DNA of 64,000 nucleotides, taken from assembly GCA_027365835.1 (NCBI GenBank), contig DAHXLU010000103.1:1-64000 (forward strand), in the 5' to 3' direction. A program made the translations under genes and the position numbers. Positions 44,772-53,467 of this stretch are shown here, one piece after another. The first letter of the stretch is position 1. Each line of letters opens with the position of its first letter. Under the pieces are notes generated by a model. The model did no database searches and had not been told where the DNA came from. It saw nothing but the letters and a program-made list of their open reading frames with translations. This DNA comes from JAJZMA01 sp021850405 (GTDB taxonomy: Bacteria > Chloroflexota > Dormibacteria > Aeolococcales > Aeolococcaceae).

Positions 44772-46000
44772 GCCAGGAGTTGCGGCAGGCCGTAGGGGAG
44801 CTGATACCGGTGTCTGCCCTGCCATGCCGGGGGAAGACCGTGCTTGTCCGGGTCGACTACAACGTACCCATGGCGGATGGCGTAATTCTGGATGACACCA
44901 GGATCACGGCTACTCTGCCCACCCTGAACCTCCTGCTGGAAGGGGGAGCCAAGGTCGTTATTGCTACGCATCTGGGCCGCCCAAAGGGAAAGGTTGTGGA
45001 TGAATTAAGCGTTGCGCCAGTTGCTGGGCGCCTGTCGGACCTTCTGGGACGCAGGATACCGGTGGCAGGGGATGTGGCTGGGTCCAGTGCGCGGCGGCTT
45101 GTGGAGCAGATGCAGCCAGGGGATCTCCTGATGCTGGAAAACGTCCGCTTTGAGGCTGGAGAGGAGAGCAACGATCCCGCATTTGCTGCAGCGCTTGCAA
45201 GCCTGGCAGATTGCTATGTGAATGATGCATTTGCTACAGCCCACCGGGCACATGCGTCTACTGCCGGAGTTGCAAGGCTCTTGCCGTCTGCGGCGGGGCT
45301 GCTCATGATGCGCGAAATTGAGGTGCTGCAGAAGGTGCTTACAGAACCTGCACGGCCGTTCCTTGCGATTGTTGGGGGGGCCAAGGTTGGGAGCAAGGTT
45401 GGGCTACTCCGCAGTCTTCTGGGCAAGGTCGATCTGCTCTGGGTAGTTGGTGCCATGGCCATGCCATTTTTTGTTGCGCTGGGAAAGTCCTCTGGCTCCT
45501 ATCCAGTGGAGGAGGCAGAACTGCAGATGGCAAAAGAGTTGCTGGAGGCGGCCCGGGAGGCTGGTGCTACCCTGCGCCTACCGGTAGACTGCAGGGTTGC
45601 TGCCAGCATGGACGCACCAGAGACCATGCGAGCAGTAGCCTGGGATGCCATCCCCACTGACATGATGTCGGTAGACATCGGCCCTGAAACACTGGCGCGG
45701 TTGCTCTCTGACTGTGCCACTGCCCGAACTGTGGTATGGAACGGACCACCTGGTGTATACGAGGTAGAGCAGTTTTCTCACGGAACAACTGCCCTTGCCA
45801 CCGGACTGTCGCAGATGGAAGGGGCAGCTGTTGTAGTTGGTGGAGGAGATGCTGTTGCTGCAGTAGAGCGGGCAGGCGTTGCATCCAGGATGCATCACGT
45901 GAGTACTGGTGGCGGCGCTACGCTGGAGTTCATGGAAAAGCTCACCCTGCCTGGTATTGAGGCTCTCCGGGGAGCTCCCGCTGAGCCGCTTGTGCGGTGA
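44768..46000 (+). CDS. pgk: phosphoglycerate kinase
   Basis: Transfers phosphate from 1,3-bisphosphoglycerate to ADP. Seen: VLVRVDYNVPMADGVILDDTRI, THLGRPKG, LLMLENVRFEAGEESND, NDAFATAHRAHAST, and a C-terminal nucleotide site (VVWNGPPGVYEVEQFSHGT, VVGGGDAVAAVERAG, STGGGATLEF). At 410 aa it has the normal length. It overlaps gap and tpiA by 4 bases each. Confidence 0.97.
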   Translation: MSQELRQAVGELIPVSALPCRGKTVLVRVDYNVPMADGVILDDTRITATLPTLNLLLEGGAKVVIATHLGRPKGKVVDELSVAPVAGRLSDLLGRRIPVAGDVAGSSARRLVEQMQPGDLLMLENVRFEAGEESNDPAFAAALASLADCYVNDAFATAHRAHASTAGVARLLPSAAGLLMMREIEVLQKVLTEPARPFLAIVGGAKVGSKVGLLRSLLGKVDLLWVVGAMAMPFFVALGKSSGSYPVEEAELQMAKELLEAAREAGATLRLPVDCRVAASMDAPETMRAVAWDAIPTDMMSVDIGPETLARLLSDCATARTVVWNGPPGVYEVEQFSHGTTALATGLSQMEGAAVVVGGGDAVAAVERAGVASRMHHVSTGGGATLEFMEKLTLPGIEALRGAPAEPLVR

Positions 46001-46788
46001 CCACGGCTTATCGTCGCCCGTTGCTTGCGGGCAACTGGAAGATGAATCTGAACAGGCTGGATGCAGTTGAGCTGGTTTCTTCCCTTATGCCATCACTTGC
46101 GGAGGGGGGCTGCGACGTTCTCCTGTTGCCCCCATTTGTGCATCTCTTTCCGCTCAGTCGGCTGCTCGCAGGCACCTCCATACAGCTTGGCGCCCAGAAT
46201 GTTTATTTCGAGCCTGCCGGAGCGTTTACCGGAGAGGTGTCAGCACCTATGCTGCAGGAAACGTGTGGCGCTGTTCTGGTGGGCCATTCCGAACGCAGGA
46301 CAATCTTTGGTGAGACTGATGAGGTTGTGGCGAGGAAATTGCGGGCGGTACTTTCCAGCGGGATGAGCGCTGTACTTGCCGTTGGAGAATCCGGTGAAAT
46401 TCGCGACAGCGGCATGAGTGCCTCCCATGTTCTCATGCAGACCGATGCAGCCCTGGGCGGGCTGGACCAGGAGCAGCTGTCAAGGTGTGTGATTGCATAT
46501 GAGCCGATCTGGGCGATAGGTACGGGAAAGTCAGCAACTCAGGCCGAAGTTGGCGAGATGGTGACTGCTTTGCGACAGCATCTTGTTGGTAGCATCGGAG
46601 CTGATGCTGAAGCACGCCTGCGGATTCTCTATGGGGGTAGTGTCACTCCCGCCAACGCAGCTGGGCTCTTTGCCATCCCGGGTGTGGACGGAGCACTGGT
46701 CGGAGGTGCATCCCTGGATGCTGATGGTTTTACAGCTATTTATCATGCGCTTTGTGCCAGCACTGCCCAGGCAGATGGGGGCCAGTAG
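45997..46788 (+). CDS. tpiA: triosephosphate isomerase
   Basis: Interconverts dihydroxyacetone phosphate and glyceraldehyde 3-phosphate. Seen: AGNWKMN with the catalytic Lys, LVGHSERR with the catalytic His, and CVIAYEPIWAIGTG with the catalytic Glu, followed by ILYGGSVTPANA and DGALVGGASLD. At 263 aa the length is normal. The GTG start overlaps pgk by 4 bases. Confidence 0.97.
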   Translation: MTTAYRRPLLAGNWKMNLNRLDAVELVSSLMPSLAEGGCDVLLLPPFVHLFPLSRLLAGTSIQLGAQNVYFEPAGAFTGEVSAPMLQETCGAVLVGHSERRTIFGETDEVVARKLRAVLSSGMSAVLAVGESGEIRDSGMSASHVLMQTDAALGGLDQEQLSRCVIAYEPIWAIGTGKSATQAEVGEMVTALRQHLVGSIGADAEARLRILYGGSVTPANAAGLFAIPGVDGALVGGASLDADGFTAIYHALCASTAQADGGQ

Positions 46789-46789
46789 C

Positions 46790-48331
46790 ATGGGGGGAGC
46801 AGCCAGACGGCCGGTGACCCTTCTTATCCTTGATGGATTTGGGATTGCCCCTGCATCTGAAGGCAATGCGGTAGCGCTGGCGAAGACTCCTGTCTGGGAC
46901 CGGCTTTGGCGAAGGTTCCCTCACGCAGAGCTGGCAGCAAGTGGAGAGGCGGTGGGGTTGCCTGCTGGGCAGCAGGGCAATTCTGAGGTTGGACATCTGA
47001 CCATTGGGGCTGGCAGGGTAGTCCTGCAGGCGCTACCACGGATCAGCCGGGCGGTGGAGACTGGGGAACTTTACAGCAATCCGGTTCTTGCGCCAGCACT
47101 GGAGCAGCTGGCGGAGCGCGGCGGGACACTGCATCTGGTGGGCCTGATCTCGCCGGGCGGGGTGCATAGTCACCAGGCACATGGGGTAGCTGTGACCCAT
47201 ATGGCTGCCCGGATGGGAGTGGCAAAAATTCGTGTTCATGCCATAACGGATGGTCGCGATGAACCAGCAGAAAGCGGTGCCCAGTTCCTGGAGCAGTTTT
47301 GCGCTGCGATGGCACCGCGGGCCGTCATATCAACGCTTGGGGGGCGGTACTGGGGGATGGACCGGGACAAGCGCTGGGACAGGGTAGAGCGGTGGTGCCG
47401 CGTCATGATTGGGCGGGAGGGCACTGTGGTAGCAGACCCGGTCCAGCACCTGCGCCAGCAGTATGCACTTGGCATTACTGATGAATTTGTGGAGCCGGTT
47501 CTGGTCGGTGCGGATGATGGTGACGCCCGGTCCCCATGGCAGGAGCGGGATCTGGTGGTCTGTTTCAACTTTCGGCCCGACCGGATGCGCCAGCTGGTCC
47601 ATGTGCTGGTGGATGAGAACTTTGACAGCTTTAACCTGTCCTTTGAGAGGCCGGCTGTCGTCACATTCACCGAGTATGAGGACAACCTGCCCGTTCAGGT
47701 TGCATTCCCCTCAAGCCCGGTGCGACATACCCTTGTAGAGGAGATCTCCGCAGCCGGCATGCAGCAGTTTCATGTTGCAGAGACTGAAAAGTATGCGCAC
47801 GTGACGTACTTCCTGAACGGAGGGGCTGAGGAGCCGGTTCCTGGCGAGACGCGTGTGCTGATCCCCTCATCGCGGGTAGCCACGTATGATCTTGCCCCAG
47901 AGATGTCAGCTGACGGCATCACTGAGACTCTCCTGGAGGCTATCTCTCAGGGGAAGTACCAGTTTCTGGTTGCCAATTTTGCCAACCCTGACATGGTTGG
48001 GCATACGGGAAAGCTCGCAGAGACCATCCGTGCAGTGGAGGTGGTAGACGCCTGCCTTGGCCGTATCCAGGCAGCTGTGGAAAAGGCCGGTGGTGTCCTT
48101 GTTATTACAGCAGACCACGGCAACGCCGAGCACATGCTGGGCCCGGAGGGGGAGCCCGTGACATCCCATACCACCAATCCGGTTCCTCTTGTCATAGCAG
48201 GAGCAGGGGAGACGGGGGTCGAGGCAGCAGAGCTCTCTGAGGTTGCCCCTCTTGTGTTGCAGCTGCTGGAGCTGCCAGTTCCAGAGGAGATGCTCGGTGC
48301 CCGGGAGGAGACGGCAGCCAGGTCGACCTGA
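46790..48331 (+). CDS. gpmI: 2,3-bisphosphoglycerate-independent phosphoglycerate mutase
   Basis: Metal-dependent mutase interconverting 3- and 2-phosphoglycerate, alkaline-phosphatase fold. ATG 46790 gives 513 aa; it begins VTLLILDGFGIAPASEGNA with the metal Asp, then GNSEVGHLTIGAG with the phosphoserine, ITDGRDEPAES, FRPDRMRQL, and ANPDMVGHTG and TADHGNAEHM near the end. The open frame reaches further upstream, overlapping tpiA, but family similarity starts here. The ATG is 2 bases after the tpiA stop. Confidence 0.96.
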   Translation: MGGAARRPVTLLILDGFGIAPASEGNAVALAKTPVWDRLWRRFPHAELAASGEAVGLPAGQQGNSEVGHLTIGAGRVVLQALPRISRAVETGELYSNPVLAPALEQLAERGGTLHLVGLISPGGVHSHQAHGVAVTHMAARMGVAKIRVHAITDGRDEPAESGAQFLEQFCAAMAPRAVISTLGGRYWGMDRDKRWDRVERWCRVMIGREGTVVADPVQHLRQQYALGITDEFVEPVLVGADDGDARSPWQERDLVVCFNFRPDRMRQLVHVLVDENFDSFNLSFERPAVVTFTEYEDNLPVQVAFPSSPVRHTLVEEISAAGMQQFHVAETEKYAHVTYFLNGGAEEPVPGETRVLIPSSRVATYDLAPEMSADGITETLLEAISQGKYQFLVANFANPDMVGHTGKLAETIRAVEVVDACLGRIQAAVEKAGGVLVITADHGNAEHMLGPEGEPVTSHTTNPVPLVIAGAGETGVEAAELSEVAPLVLQLLELPVPEEMLGAREETAARST

Positions 48332-48473
48332 ACCCGGGGCCTGCGCACAGCTGACCTGGCTTCGCAGAGGGTTGCCATCCTTCCTCCCGGAAGTAGATGG
48401 AGGATGAGGGGAAAGCGCACCGGCTGGCGCTGATCCTGCCCGTTGCCTACGGTGGAGACGGGCTATTTCTCTG

Positions 48474-48479
48474 TATACT
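48474..48479 (+). promoter_or_regulatory. TATACT -10 box near the secG start
   Basis: TATACT lies 9 bases before the secG ATG. It would give a 5' leader of only about 2 bases. No clear -35 is seen. Confidence 0.4.
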
Positions 48480-48488
48480 GCAGTAGAG

Positions 48489-48722
48489 ATGAAGAATGTC
48501 ATCCCTTTTCTCCAGATAGTTGCGGCCGTACTGCTTATTTTGAGCGTGTTGCTGCAGACCCCCAAAGCCATGGGCCTTGGTGGAACGATAGGTGGTGGAA
48601 GTGACACCATGGGTGGCTACAGGCGGAGGAGGGGCTTTGAGAAGAAGCTACTGGTAGCCTCCTTTATACTGCTTGGTTTTTTTGTTCTCCTGTCGATCCT
48701 TTCACAGGCTGTTGGGGGTTGA
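48489..48722 (+). CDS. secG: protein-export membrane protein SecG
   Basis: Small subunit of the SecYEG translocon. 77 aa: helix 1 (IVAAVLLILSVLLQTPKAMG), the typical Gly-rich loop GLGGTIGGGSDTMGG, a basic patch YRRRRGFEKK, and helix 2 (LLVASFILLGFFVLLSILSQ). It lies 157 bases downstream of gpmI and 54 bases before tRNA-Leu, the order often seen in Chloroflexota and Actinobacteria. Confidence 0.94.
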   Translation: MKNVIPFLQIVAAVLLILSVLLQTPKAMGLGGTIGGGSDTMGGYRRRRGFEKKLLVASFILLGFFVLLSILSQAVGG

Positions 48723-48776
48723 CGGGTTGCCTTTGATCTGGAGACAGCTCGCGGGCTGATACAGCTCCCAATCCTG

Positions 48777-48863
48777 GCCGGGGTGGTGAAACTGGTAGAC
48801 ACGCAGCGTTCAGGGCGCTGTAGGCGTAAGCCTGTAAGGGTTCGATTCCCTTCCCCGGCACCA
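48777..48863 (+). tRNA. tRNA-Leu (anticodon CAG), CCA encoded
   Basis: Acceptor GCCGGGG pairs with CCCCGGC. D arm GTGAAACTGGTAGACAC; anticodon stem CAGCG/CGCTG with loop TTCAGGG, giving anticodon CAG; long class II variable arm (TAGGCGTAAGCCTGT); T arm AAGGG-TTCGATT-CCCTT; then A and an encoded CCA. All features fit tRNA-Leu. Confidence 0.97.
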
Positions 48864-49428
48864 GTGGGAGATCTGAACCTCTGCTCGAAAAGTGGCTGAA
48901 CCACGCAGAAGTGGCACCCCTGTTAACGAGCGTGGCGGAGCGTATGCGATTTTTCGGGGGTCAGACAGGAATGCCTTCCTGTTTTTAGGGCGCACTTGCC
49001 AGAATGAGACAGTCGACAGATGCACGTGCACCCCAGATCCCCTGCGGGAATCTGGGCTCTGGAGGAGTACTCGAACCCGGTGGAGCCAGGCGACAAGCCT
49101 GACACGGTATGGACAACTGGTGGGTTCCCCTCATTGCTCCAGACTCCAGCAGTGGTGGCCCGCACCTGGACGCACCAGTCTCATCCGGAGTGAGATTGAG
49201 ACCGCATAGGGCCAGCTGGCAGTGGCCTAAATCGACAACGTGTTGCCCTGCTGCGTACAGTTGCAGCAGGGGTAGCGTTCAGGTTGGCGTGGGAGGTTCG
49301 CCAGCAGAAGGAAGTGGATCTTGTGGCACTGTTGTGTCAGACTCATTGGCATCTGGTCTCGGGTCCGGCGGTGTTGCAACTCAGCCTGGGACGCGCTGCA
49401 GTTTCGAAAAATTGTATGGAGGAGTTGG
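48864..49428 (+). other. 565-base region with two or three RNA-type hairpins and no gene
   Basis: Contains a hairpin at 48882-48911 (TCTGC...GCAGA enclosing GTGG...CCAC), the terminator at 48965-48986, and a strong stem-loop at 49032-49056 (CCCAGAT...ATCTGGG with an inner CCC/GGG). Frames in the region look non-coding. A small RNA or leader is possible but not shown. Confidence 0.4.
48965..48986 (+). terminator. intrinsic terminator downstream of tRNA-Leu
   Basis: ACAGGAA, TGCC loop, TTCCTGT, then four more T: a 7-pair stem about 100 bases after the tRNA. It can end the secG/tRNA-Leu transcript. Confidence 0.7.
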
Positions 49429-49902
49429 GTGGACGCACCAGCCAGGATTGAATATCGGGCACCGGTTGCACCCCCAGCATCTATAGCGTTGTTTTCGTTT
49501 ATGTTCCTGAGCGGTCTGTTCGGGTTGATCCTAAGCCTTGTACAAGGCGGACCCTGGCTGTTCATGCTGTTGTGGATTGCCATCGTGGGTGGTTGTGCCT
49601 TTATGTTCCTCGCAGTCAACAGCCACGCGGTCGTCATTGATGACGGCATGTTCTCCTGGTGGACGGCCTTTAGTCATGGGGTTCTGCCGATGTCCGATCT
49701 AGAGAAAGTGGTTGGCTGGTGGGGCGGACAGTTACATGTGTTTGAGTTTAGGGGAGGCAAGCGGGTTCGAGTTGGGGTGATGCAGGGCTACGTCGCGTTC
49801 GTTGAACAGGTACAGGATGCCTATCCATCGTTGCTTTTTCCTCCGTTGACATACGCTCGATTTGTGGATCACATGCGGGTGGGGCCAAGGGGCAGATGGT
49901 GA
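49429..49902 (+). CDS. small two-helix membrane protein, bPH-like C-terminus
   Basis: GTG 49429 has GGAGGAG 5 bases upstream, giving 157 aa. Two hydrophobic helices (ASIALFSFMFLSGLFGLILS and PWLFMLLWIAIVGGCAFMF) are followed by about 90 soluble residues rich in beta strands (HAVVIDDGMFSWWTAFSHGV, LHVFEFRGGKRVRVGV), which resemble bacterial PH-like domains. Family assignment is tentative. The gene stands alone. Confidence 0.6.
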   Translation: MDAPARIEYRAPVAPPASIALFSFMFLSGLFGLILSLVQGGPWLFMLLWIAIVGGCAFMFLAVNSHAVVIDDGMFSWWTAFSHGVLPMSDLEKVVGWWGGQLHVFEFRGGKRVRVGVMQGYVAFVEQVQDAYPSLLFPPLTYARFVDHMRVGPRGRW

Positions 49903-50220
49903 TGATAGTCATGCGCAAGGTGGAGCTGGTTGGTTGAGGACAATGCTTTGTGATCTCACGTCAAGAGTGCAGACTGCCGGGCGAGCGCCTCTGGGCTCGC
50001 CTGCGGTAAGGCACCGAATGGAGGGACCGCTTCTTCTGCACTGATGGGCTACCTGACCATTGACCATGAGCTCGCTGTAGAGCGTAATGGAGCTGAACCG
50101 GAGGCGATCAACCAGGGGATCCCGGAGCCGAAGGCTGTTGCGGGCACATCACAGGGTAGTTTGAGCCTGCCTGCCGGAGAATGATGCTGATGGCAGGTCC
50201 AGTGTGGCTGGGAGACGATG
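49903..50220 (+). other. 318-base region between convergent genes
   Basis: Lies between the stops of the two-helix membrane gene (plus) and the PQ-repeat membrane gene (minus). No gene, RNA gene or clear terminator seen. Confidence 0.35.
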
Positions 50221-51411
50221 TCAGTCCGGAGTCTGCAGTGTGTAGACGGCAGCCGCGAGCCCGACAACAACGCTGGGCAGAAGCGCTACCGGGGTAGCCT
50301 GGTTAATGTTGCCGCCCCGGCCAAAAAGGACAAGGACGTAGTAGAGGATTGTGTCCAGGACAGTGAAGGAAACGATCCAGGCAGCGGCTCCGCGCAGCAG
50401 TCGTGCCCGTATGGTCCTTGCCCTCATAATCCTGGTGGGGTAGCTTGCTGGCATTCTGAAGGTGAAACAGGAAACTGGGAGTGGTGTCACTGGCTTCACC
50501 CCGCGAGGCTGCAACGCACTTGCGCCAGATGCTGGGGCTTGCGGTTGCTGCGACAGAAGCCCTGTGGGGGAGAAAGAGGGCGGCAGCCATGGAGGAGTTG
50601 CTGGCGCTGCCGGAGTGGCCCCTGCCGCGCTGGATGGAGTAGCACCCTGCCCTTCCTCAGCTGCCCCCTGTAGCACCTGGAGGCCGAGGAGTAGATGGGT
50701 ATGTCGGCCCACTGTCGCTACAACACTTTCTGCACCAGTCAGCGGGCTCACCAGGCTCTTGTCCCCGATGAGGATGCCGTAGCTGCCGATCCTGGCACCC
50801 AGGAAAACGCCCAGGCGGCTGTACAGCAGAATCGGGCTGTGCCAGAATTCATCTGCCGTAAAGTAGGTTGGTGCGGTGAGGCTCCCGGTTATCACCTGGC
50901 ACGAGCGCGCCCTTTGCTCCCGGTAGCACTGTACAGGCAGTAGTGCTGCTACCGCCGCGAGCAGGCCGCCAACTGCAATTCCTAGCGGACTTGGTGCCTG
51001 CGCTGCCATTCGCAGTGTGACGACAATCAGGGCAACGCAAACTACCGTGCCCATAAGTATGTACTGGGTAAGGTGGTTGCTCTGGTGGCTAGCCAGCACC
51101 CCCCTGGAATTTTCCTGCAACACTGGATGCTGGGGGGCGACAGCGACAAGTGCACTGAGGGCCATTCCTGCAGGAGAGGAAAGATTGGCCGGACTGGTTT
51201 GGTCGAATGCGGGGGGCGGTCCGGACGCCGCCGGTGGCTGGGGCTGGGGCTGGGGCTGGGGCTGGGGCTGGGGCTGGGGCTGGGGCTGGGGCTGGGGCTG
51301 GGGCTGGGGCTGGGGCACCTCGCCAGCTGGATCCTTCGTTGTCACGCCACTCCTGCAGCGCGTGCCCCGGCTAGTCCGGACAGCGGGGCTGGGAGCAGGG
51401 GTGTGTGCCAT
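50221..51411 (-). CDS. membrane protein with an N-terminal Pro-Gln repeat
   Basis: 396 aa. Residues 1-30 are basic and Pro/Ala-rich, followed by about 13 Pro-Gln dipeptides and more Pro/Ala. Helices near residues 115-137 (YILMGTVVCVALIVVTLRMA) and 142-162, a globular region with SRLGVFLGARIGSYGILIGDKSLV and VVATVGRHTHLLLGLQVL, a second Ala/Pro/Ser-rich linker, and two C-terminal helices (AAAWIVSFTVLDTILYYVLVLF and VALLPSVVVGLAAAVYTL). Not a family I know. It starts 39 bases downstream of the MarP-like gene on the same strand, so it is likely co-transcribed with it. Confidence 0.72.
   Translation of the reverse strand: MAHTPAPSPAVRTSRGTRCRSGVTTKDPAGEVPQPQPQPQPQPQPQPQPQPQPQPQPQPPAASGPPPAFDQTSPANLSSPAGMALSALVAVAPQHPVLQENSRGVLASHQSNHLTQYILMGTVVCVALIVVTLRMAAQAPSPLGIAVGGLLAAVAALLPVQCYREQRARSCQVITGSLTAPTYFTADEFWHSPILLYSRLGVFLGARIGSYGILIGDKSLVSPLTGAESVVATVGRHTHLLLGLQVLQGAAEEGQGATPSSAAGATPAAPATPPWLPPSFSPTGLLSQQPQAPASGASALQPRGVKPVTPLPVSCFTFRMPASYPTRIMRARTIRARLLRGAAAWIVSFTVLDTILYYVLVLFGRGGNINQATPVALLPSVVVGLAAAVYTLQTPD
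51236..51316 (+). repeat. GGGGCT hexanucleotide tandem repeat (G4-prone)
   Basis: Thirteen GGGG runs spaced every 6 bases on the plus strand, perfect over about 81 bases. On the minus strand it encodes Pro-Gln repeats. Copy-number change would keep the frame. The G-rich strand can form multiple G-quadruplexes. Confidence 0.95.
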
Positions 51412-51450
51412 GCCAGGGAGCAGGCCGTTTCCATGGACATGTAAACCACC

Positions 51451-52641
51451 CTATCCATTGGCACAGCTTTGGGTGCTGACTGCTGTTGTGCTCCCAAGGC
51501 CAGCATGGATGTCGGGCTCTATCTGACCGACACTCAGCGCGTATCCCTCGTTGGGATAGATCGTGCTTGCAGCAAATACCATTCCGATCACAGCTCCATT
51601 ATCTGCTACCAGTGGACCGCCAGAGTTGCCAGGAATCACCCTGGCCGCTATGGCTTCAATCTCCCGGGTGACCAGGGCATTCCCATAAATGTCCCAGCCT
51701 TCAGCTTCCTCGCTACCCCGTACTGCTGCAGGTACGACCTGCTCCACCCCGCCCCCAGGATAGCCGATTACAGCGCCAGTGGTTCCCCTGGAGGGCAGGA
51801 CTGTCTGTACCGGCAGAGCCGGAGACGAAAGCCCTGGCACATAGAGCACCGCTACATCGACCTTGGGGTCAAAGAAGACGACGGTAGCCGGGTAGTCTCC
51901 GTTTTCAGGCCCAAACACCATCACATTGGCACCGCCTGCGACAACGTGGGCATTGGTGACTATGTAGTGGGGGGCAGCAGGCCAGCCGGAGCCTGATTCG
52001 ATCCCGCCACATCCCCGTGCAACCACCTTGACTGTCAGGCCCGCATCGCGGATGATCCCTTTTGTGTTGGCGCTCGCCGGGATCTGTACGGGTGGCAGAA
52101 ACTTCTGGTAGATCGTGGCGAATGGGTCAGGAAAGCTGTTTCCCTGCAGGACGGAACTGACCGATCCCAGAAAGCCAGGTGGGCGCGGCGCCAGGTGGTC
52201 CAGCCAGGTTTCGATTGTGGAGCCCCGGATCTGCCGGTCCAGCGCCGGGATTGGGCTGCCGACAAAGATCAGCCCGAGATACCAGCAGAAGGCAAGGGTG
52301 GCCAGGCCCGCCAGCAGGCTCCCCCCAGCAGAATCAGTGGTGATCCATCTTGCCCTTGAGCGGATGGTAGCCGAGCGCAGAGTGAAGCCGATCGTGGTGC
52401 CGATGCCCTCGACGATGAGGATGCAGCCCAGGAATACACCGCTCCCGATAAATGCCCGGGCGCTGTTGTTGCCGTGGGATAGTGCTGTTGCCAGCGGTGG
52501 GGCTACCAGGGCTCCAAGGACTGTACCAGCTACGATACCCGCCACCGAGAGCCCCACCCAGGTCATGCCACGCTGGTATCCGGCAAAGGCGCAGAGCGCG
52601 ACCACGATCAGGATGATGATATCGAGTATGTCCATAGGCAC
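51451..52641 (-). CDS. MarP-like membrane serine protease (CvpA-trypsin fusion)
   Basis: Residues 1-150 form a CvpA-type four-helix membrane domain starting DILDIIILIVVALCAFAGYQRG. Residues about 190-375 form an extracytoplasmic trypsin-like domain with catalytic His in VTNAHVVAGG, Asp in VDVAVLYVPG, and Ser in VIPGNSGGPLV. Same architecture as mycobacterial MarP (Rv3671c), needed for acid and oxidative stress survival. At 396 aa it has the same size. It is followed on the same strand by the PQ-repeat membrane protein. Confidence 0.93.
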   Translation of the reverse strand: MPMDILDIIILIVVALCAFAGYQRGMTWVGLSVAGIVAGTVLGALVAPPLATALSHGNNSARAFIGSGVFLGCILIVEGIGTTIGFTLRSATIRSRARWITTDSAGGSLLAGLATLAFCWYLGLIFVGSPIPALDRQIRGSTIETWLDHLAPRPPGFLGSVSSVLQGNSFPDPFATIYQKFLPPVQIPASANTKGIIRDAGLTVKVVARGCGGIESGSGWPAAPHYIVTNAHVVAGGANVMVFGPENGDYPATVVFFDPKVDVAVLYVPGLSSPALPVQTVLPSRGTTGAVIGYPGGGVEQVVPAAVRGSEEAEGWDIYGNALVTREIEAIAARVIPGNSGGPLVADNGAVIGMVFAASTIYPNEGYALSVGQIEPDIHAGLGSTTAVSTQSCANG

Positions 52642-52740
52642 TTAAATAGTCTGAATGGTGAACCGTGCTTAGCCACTGTTTGGTTACCCGATGCTGCGGG
52701 AAGGGGTGGTCGCAGTGGCTTGCACTAGACAGTGTGGGGT

Positions 52741-53287
52741 ATGGCAAGCAGTTCTGCCCACTACCTTTTTCTCCGTGCGGTGAATGTGGGCAAGCGCCGG
52801 GTGCCCATGGACTTGCTCCGTGAGCACTTTTCAAGGGCTGGTCTTGGCACTGTAACCACTCATCTCCAGACCGGCAATGTAATGCTTGAAAATTGCCCCG
52901 TCCCCGTGCAGCGACTGGAGAGCACATGCGAAACCATTCTGGCAGAACAGTTTGGGTTCCCTGTCCCGGTCGATGTCCGGACGGCTGCAGAGCTTTCCCA
53001 TATCGTCCTTGAATCGGGTCCTGTAGTTCCCCTGGATTCTGCCGACAGCCTGTATGTCCCGTTTTTCAGGAACTCCCATTCCCACTGCTGAACCGTTTCC
53101 CCGCCTGCCGGATGGACCCATAAGGGTGGTTGCCATCCTTGGGAAAAGCGTACTCACACAGACCTCACCGATCCCCAAGGGCACGTCATTTCCCAATCCG
53201 TTCCTTGAGCGTATCTGGCGGGCAGAGGCAACCTCCCGCAATATCCGTGTTATAGCAGCCTTGCTGGCCAAGGCTGGAGAGCATTGA
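52741..53287 (+). pseudogene. DUF1697 gene split by a frameshift
   Basis: The first frame (from ATG 52741) gives YLFLRAVNVGKRRVPMDLLR and LQTGNVMLE, the N-terminal half of DUF1697, then runs into a stop at 53091 after SLYVPFF. The C-terminal half (NPFLERIWRAEATSRNIRVI, ending at 53287) is in the next frame and would continue from about 53054-53075. One base too many near CCCGTTTTTC would explain this. Either a recent mutation or a sequencing error; both halves look otherwise intact. GTG at 52732 is an alternative start. Confidence 0.8.
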
Positions 53288-53365
53288 TAACCGGATGGGG
53301 AGTCCCGGGTTTTCTGGTGAGGCCTTTGCGCATACCTGACTGCTAGCTGTTCTGGAGGCAGCATA

Positions 53366-53377
53366 GGGGGGGGGGGG
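53366..53377 (+). repeat. poly-G run of 12
   Basis: Twelve G in a row between the DUF1697 remnant and the end of the next minus-strand gene. Not inside a supported gene. Such runs slip easily in replication and sequencing. Confidence 0.9.
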
Positions 53378-53467
53378 CGATGCCAGAACGCGATGTTCCG
53401 TCCGGATCCGACCGAGGTCCCGCAGCTGCGCAAGGTGAGCCCCAGATCCTGTGGCCAAGCCGACTGG

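Noticed and set aside
49050..49140. tRNA-like fragment (ACTCGAACCCGG followed by a stem-like stretch)
   Set aside because: A T-loop-like string is visible, but no acceptor or anticodon stem can be completed on either strand.
51236..51316. The GGGGCT array considered as a CRISPR-like or integration repeat
   Set aside because: It is a continuous 6-base tandem repeat without spacers and lies inside a reading frame.
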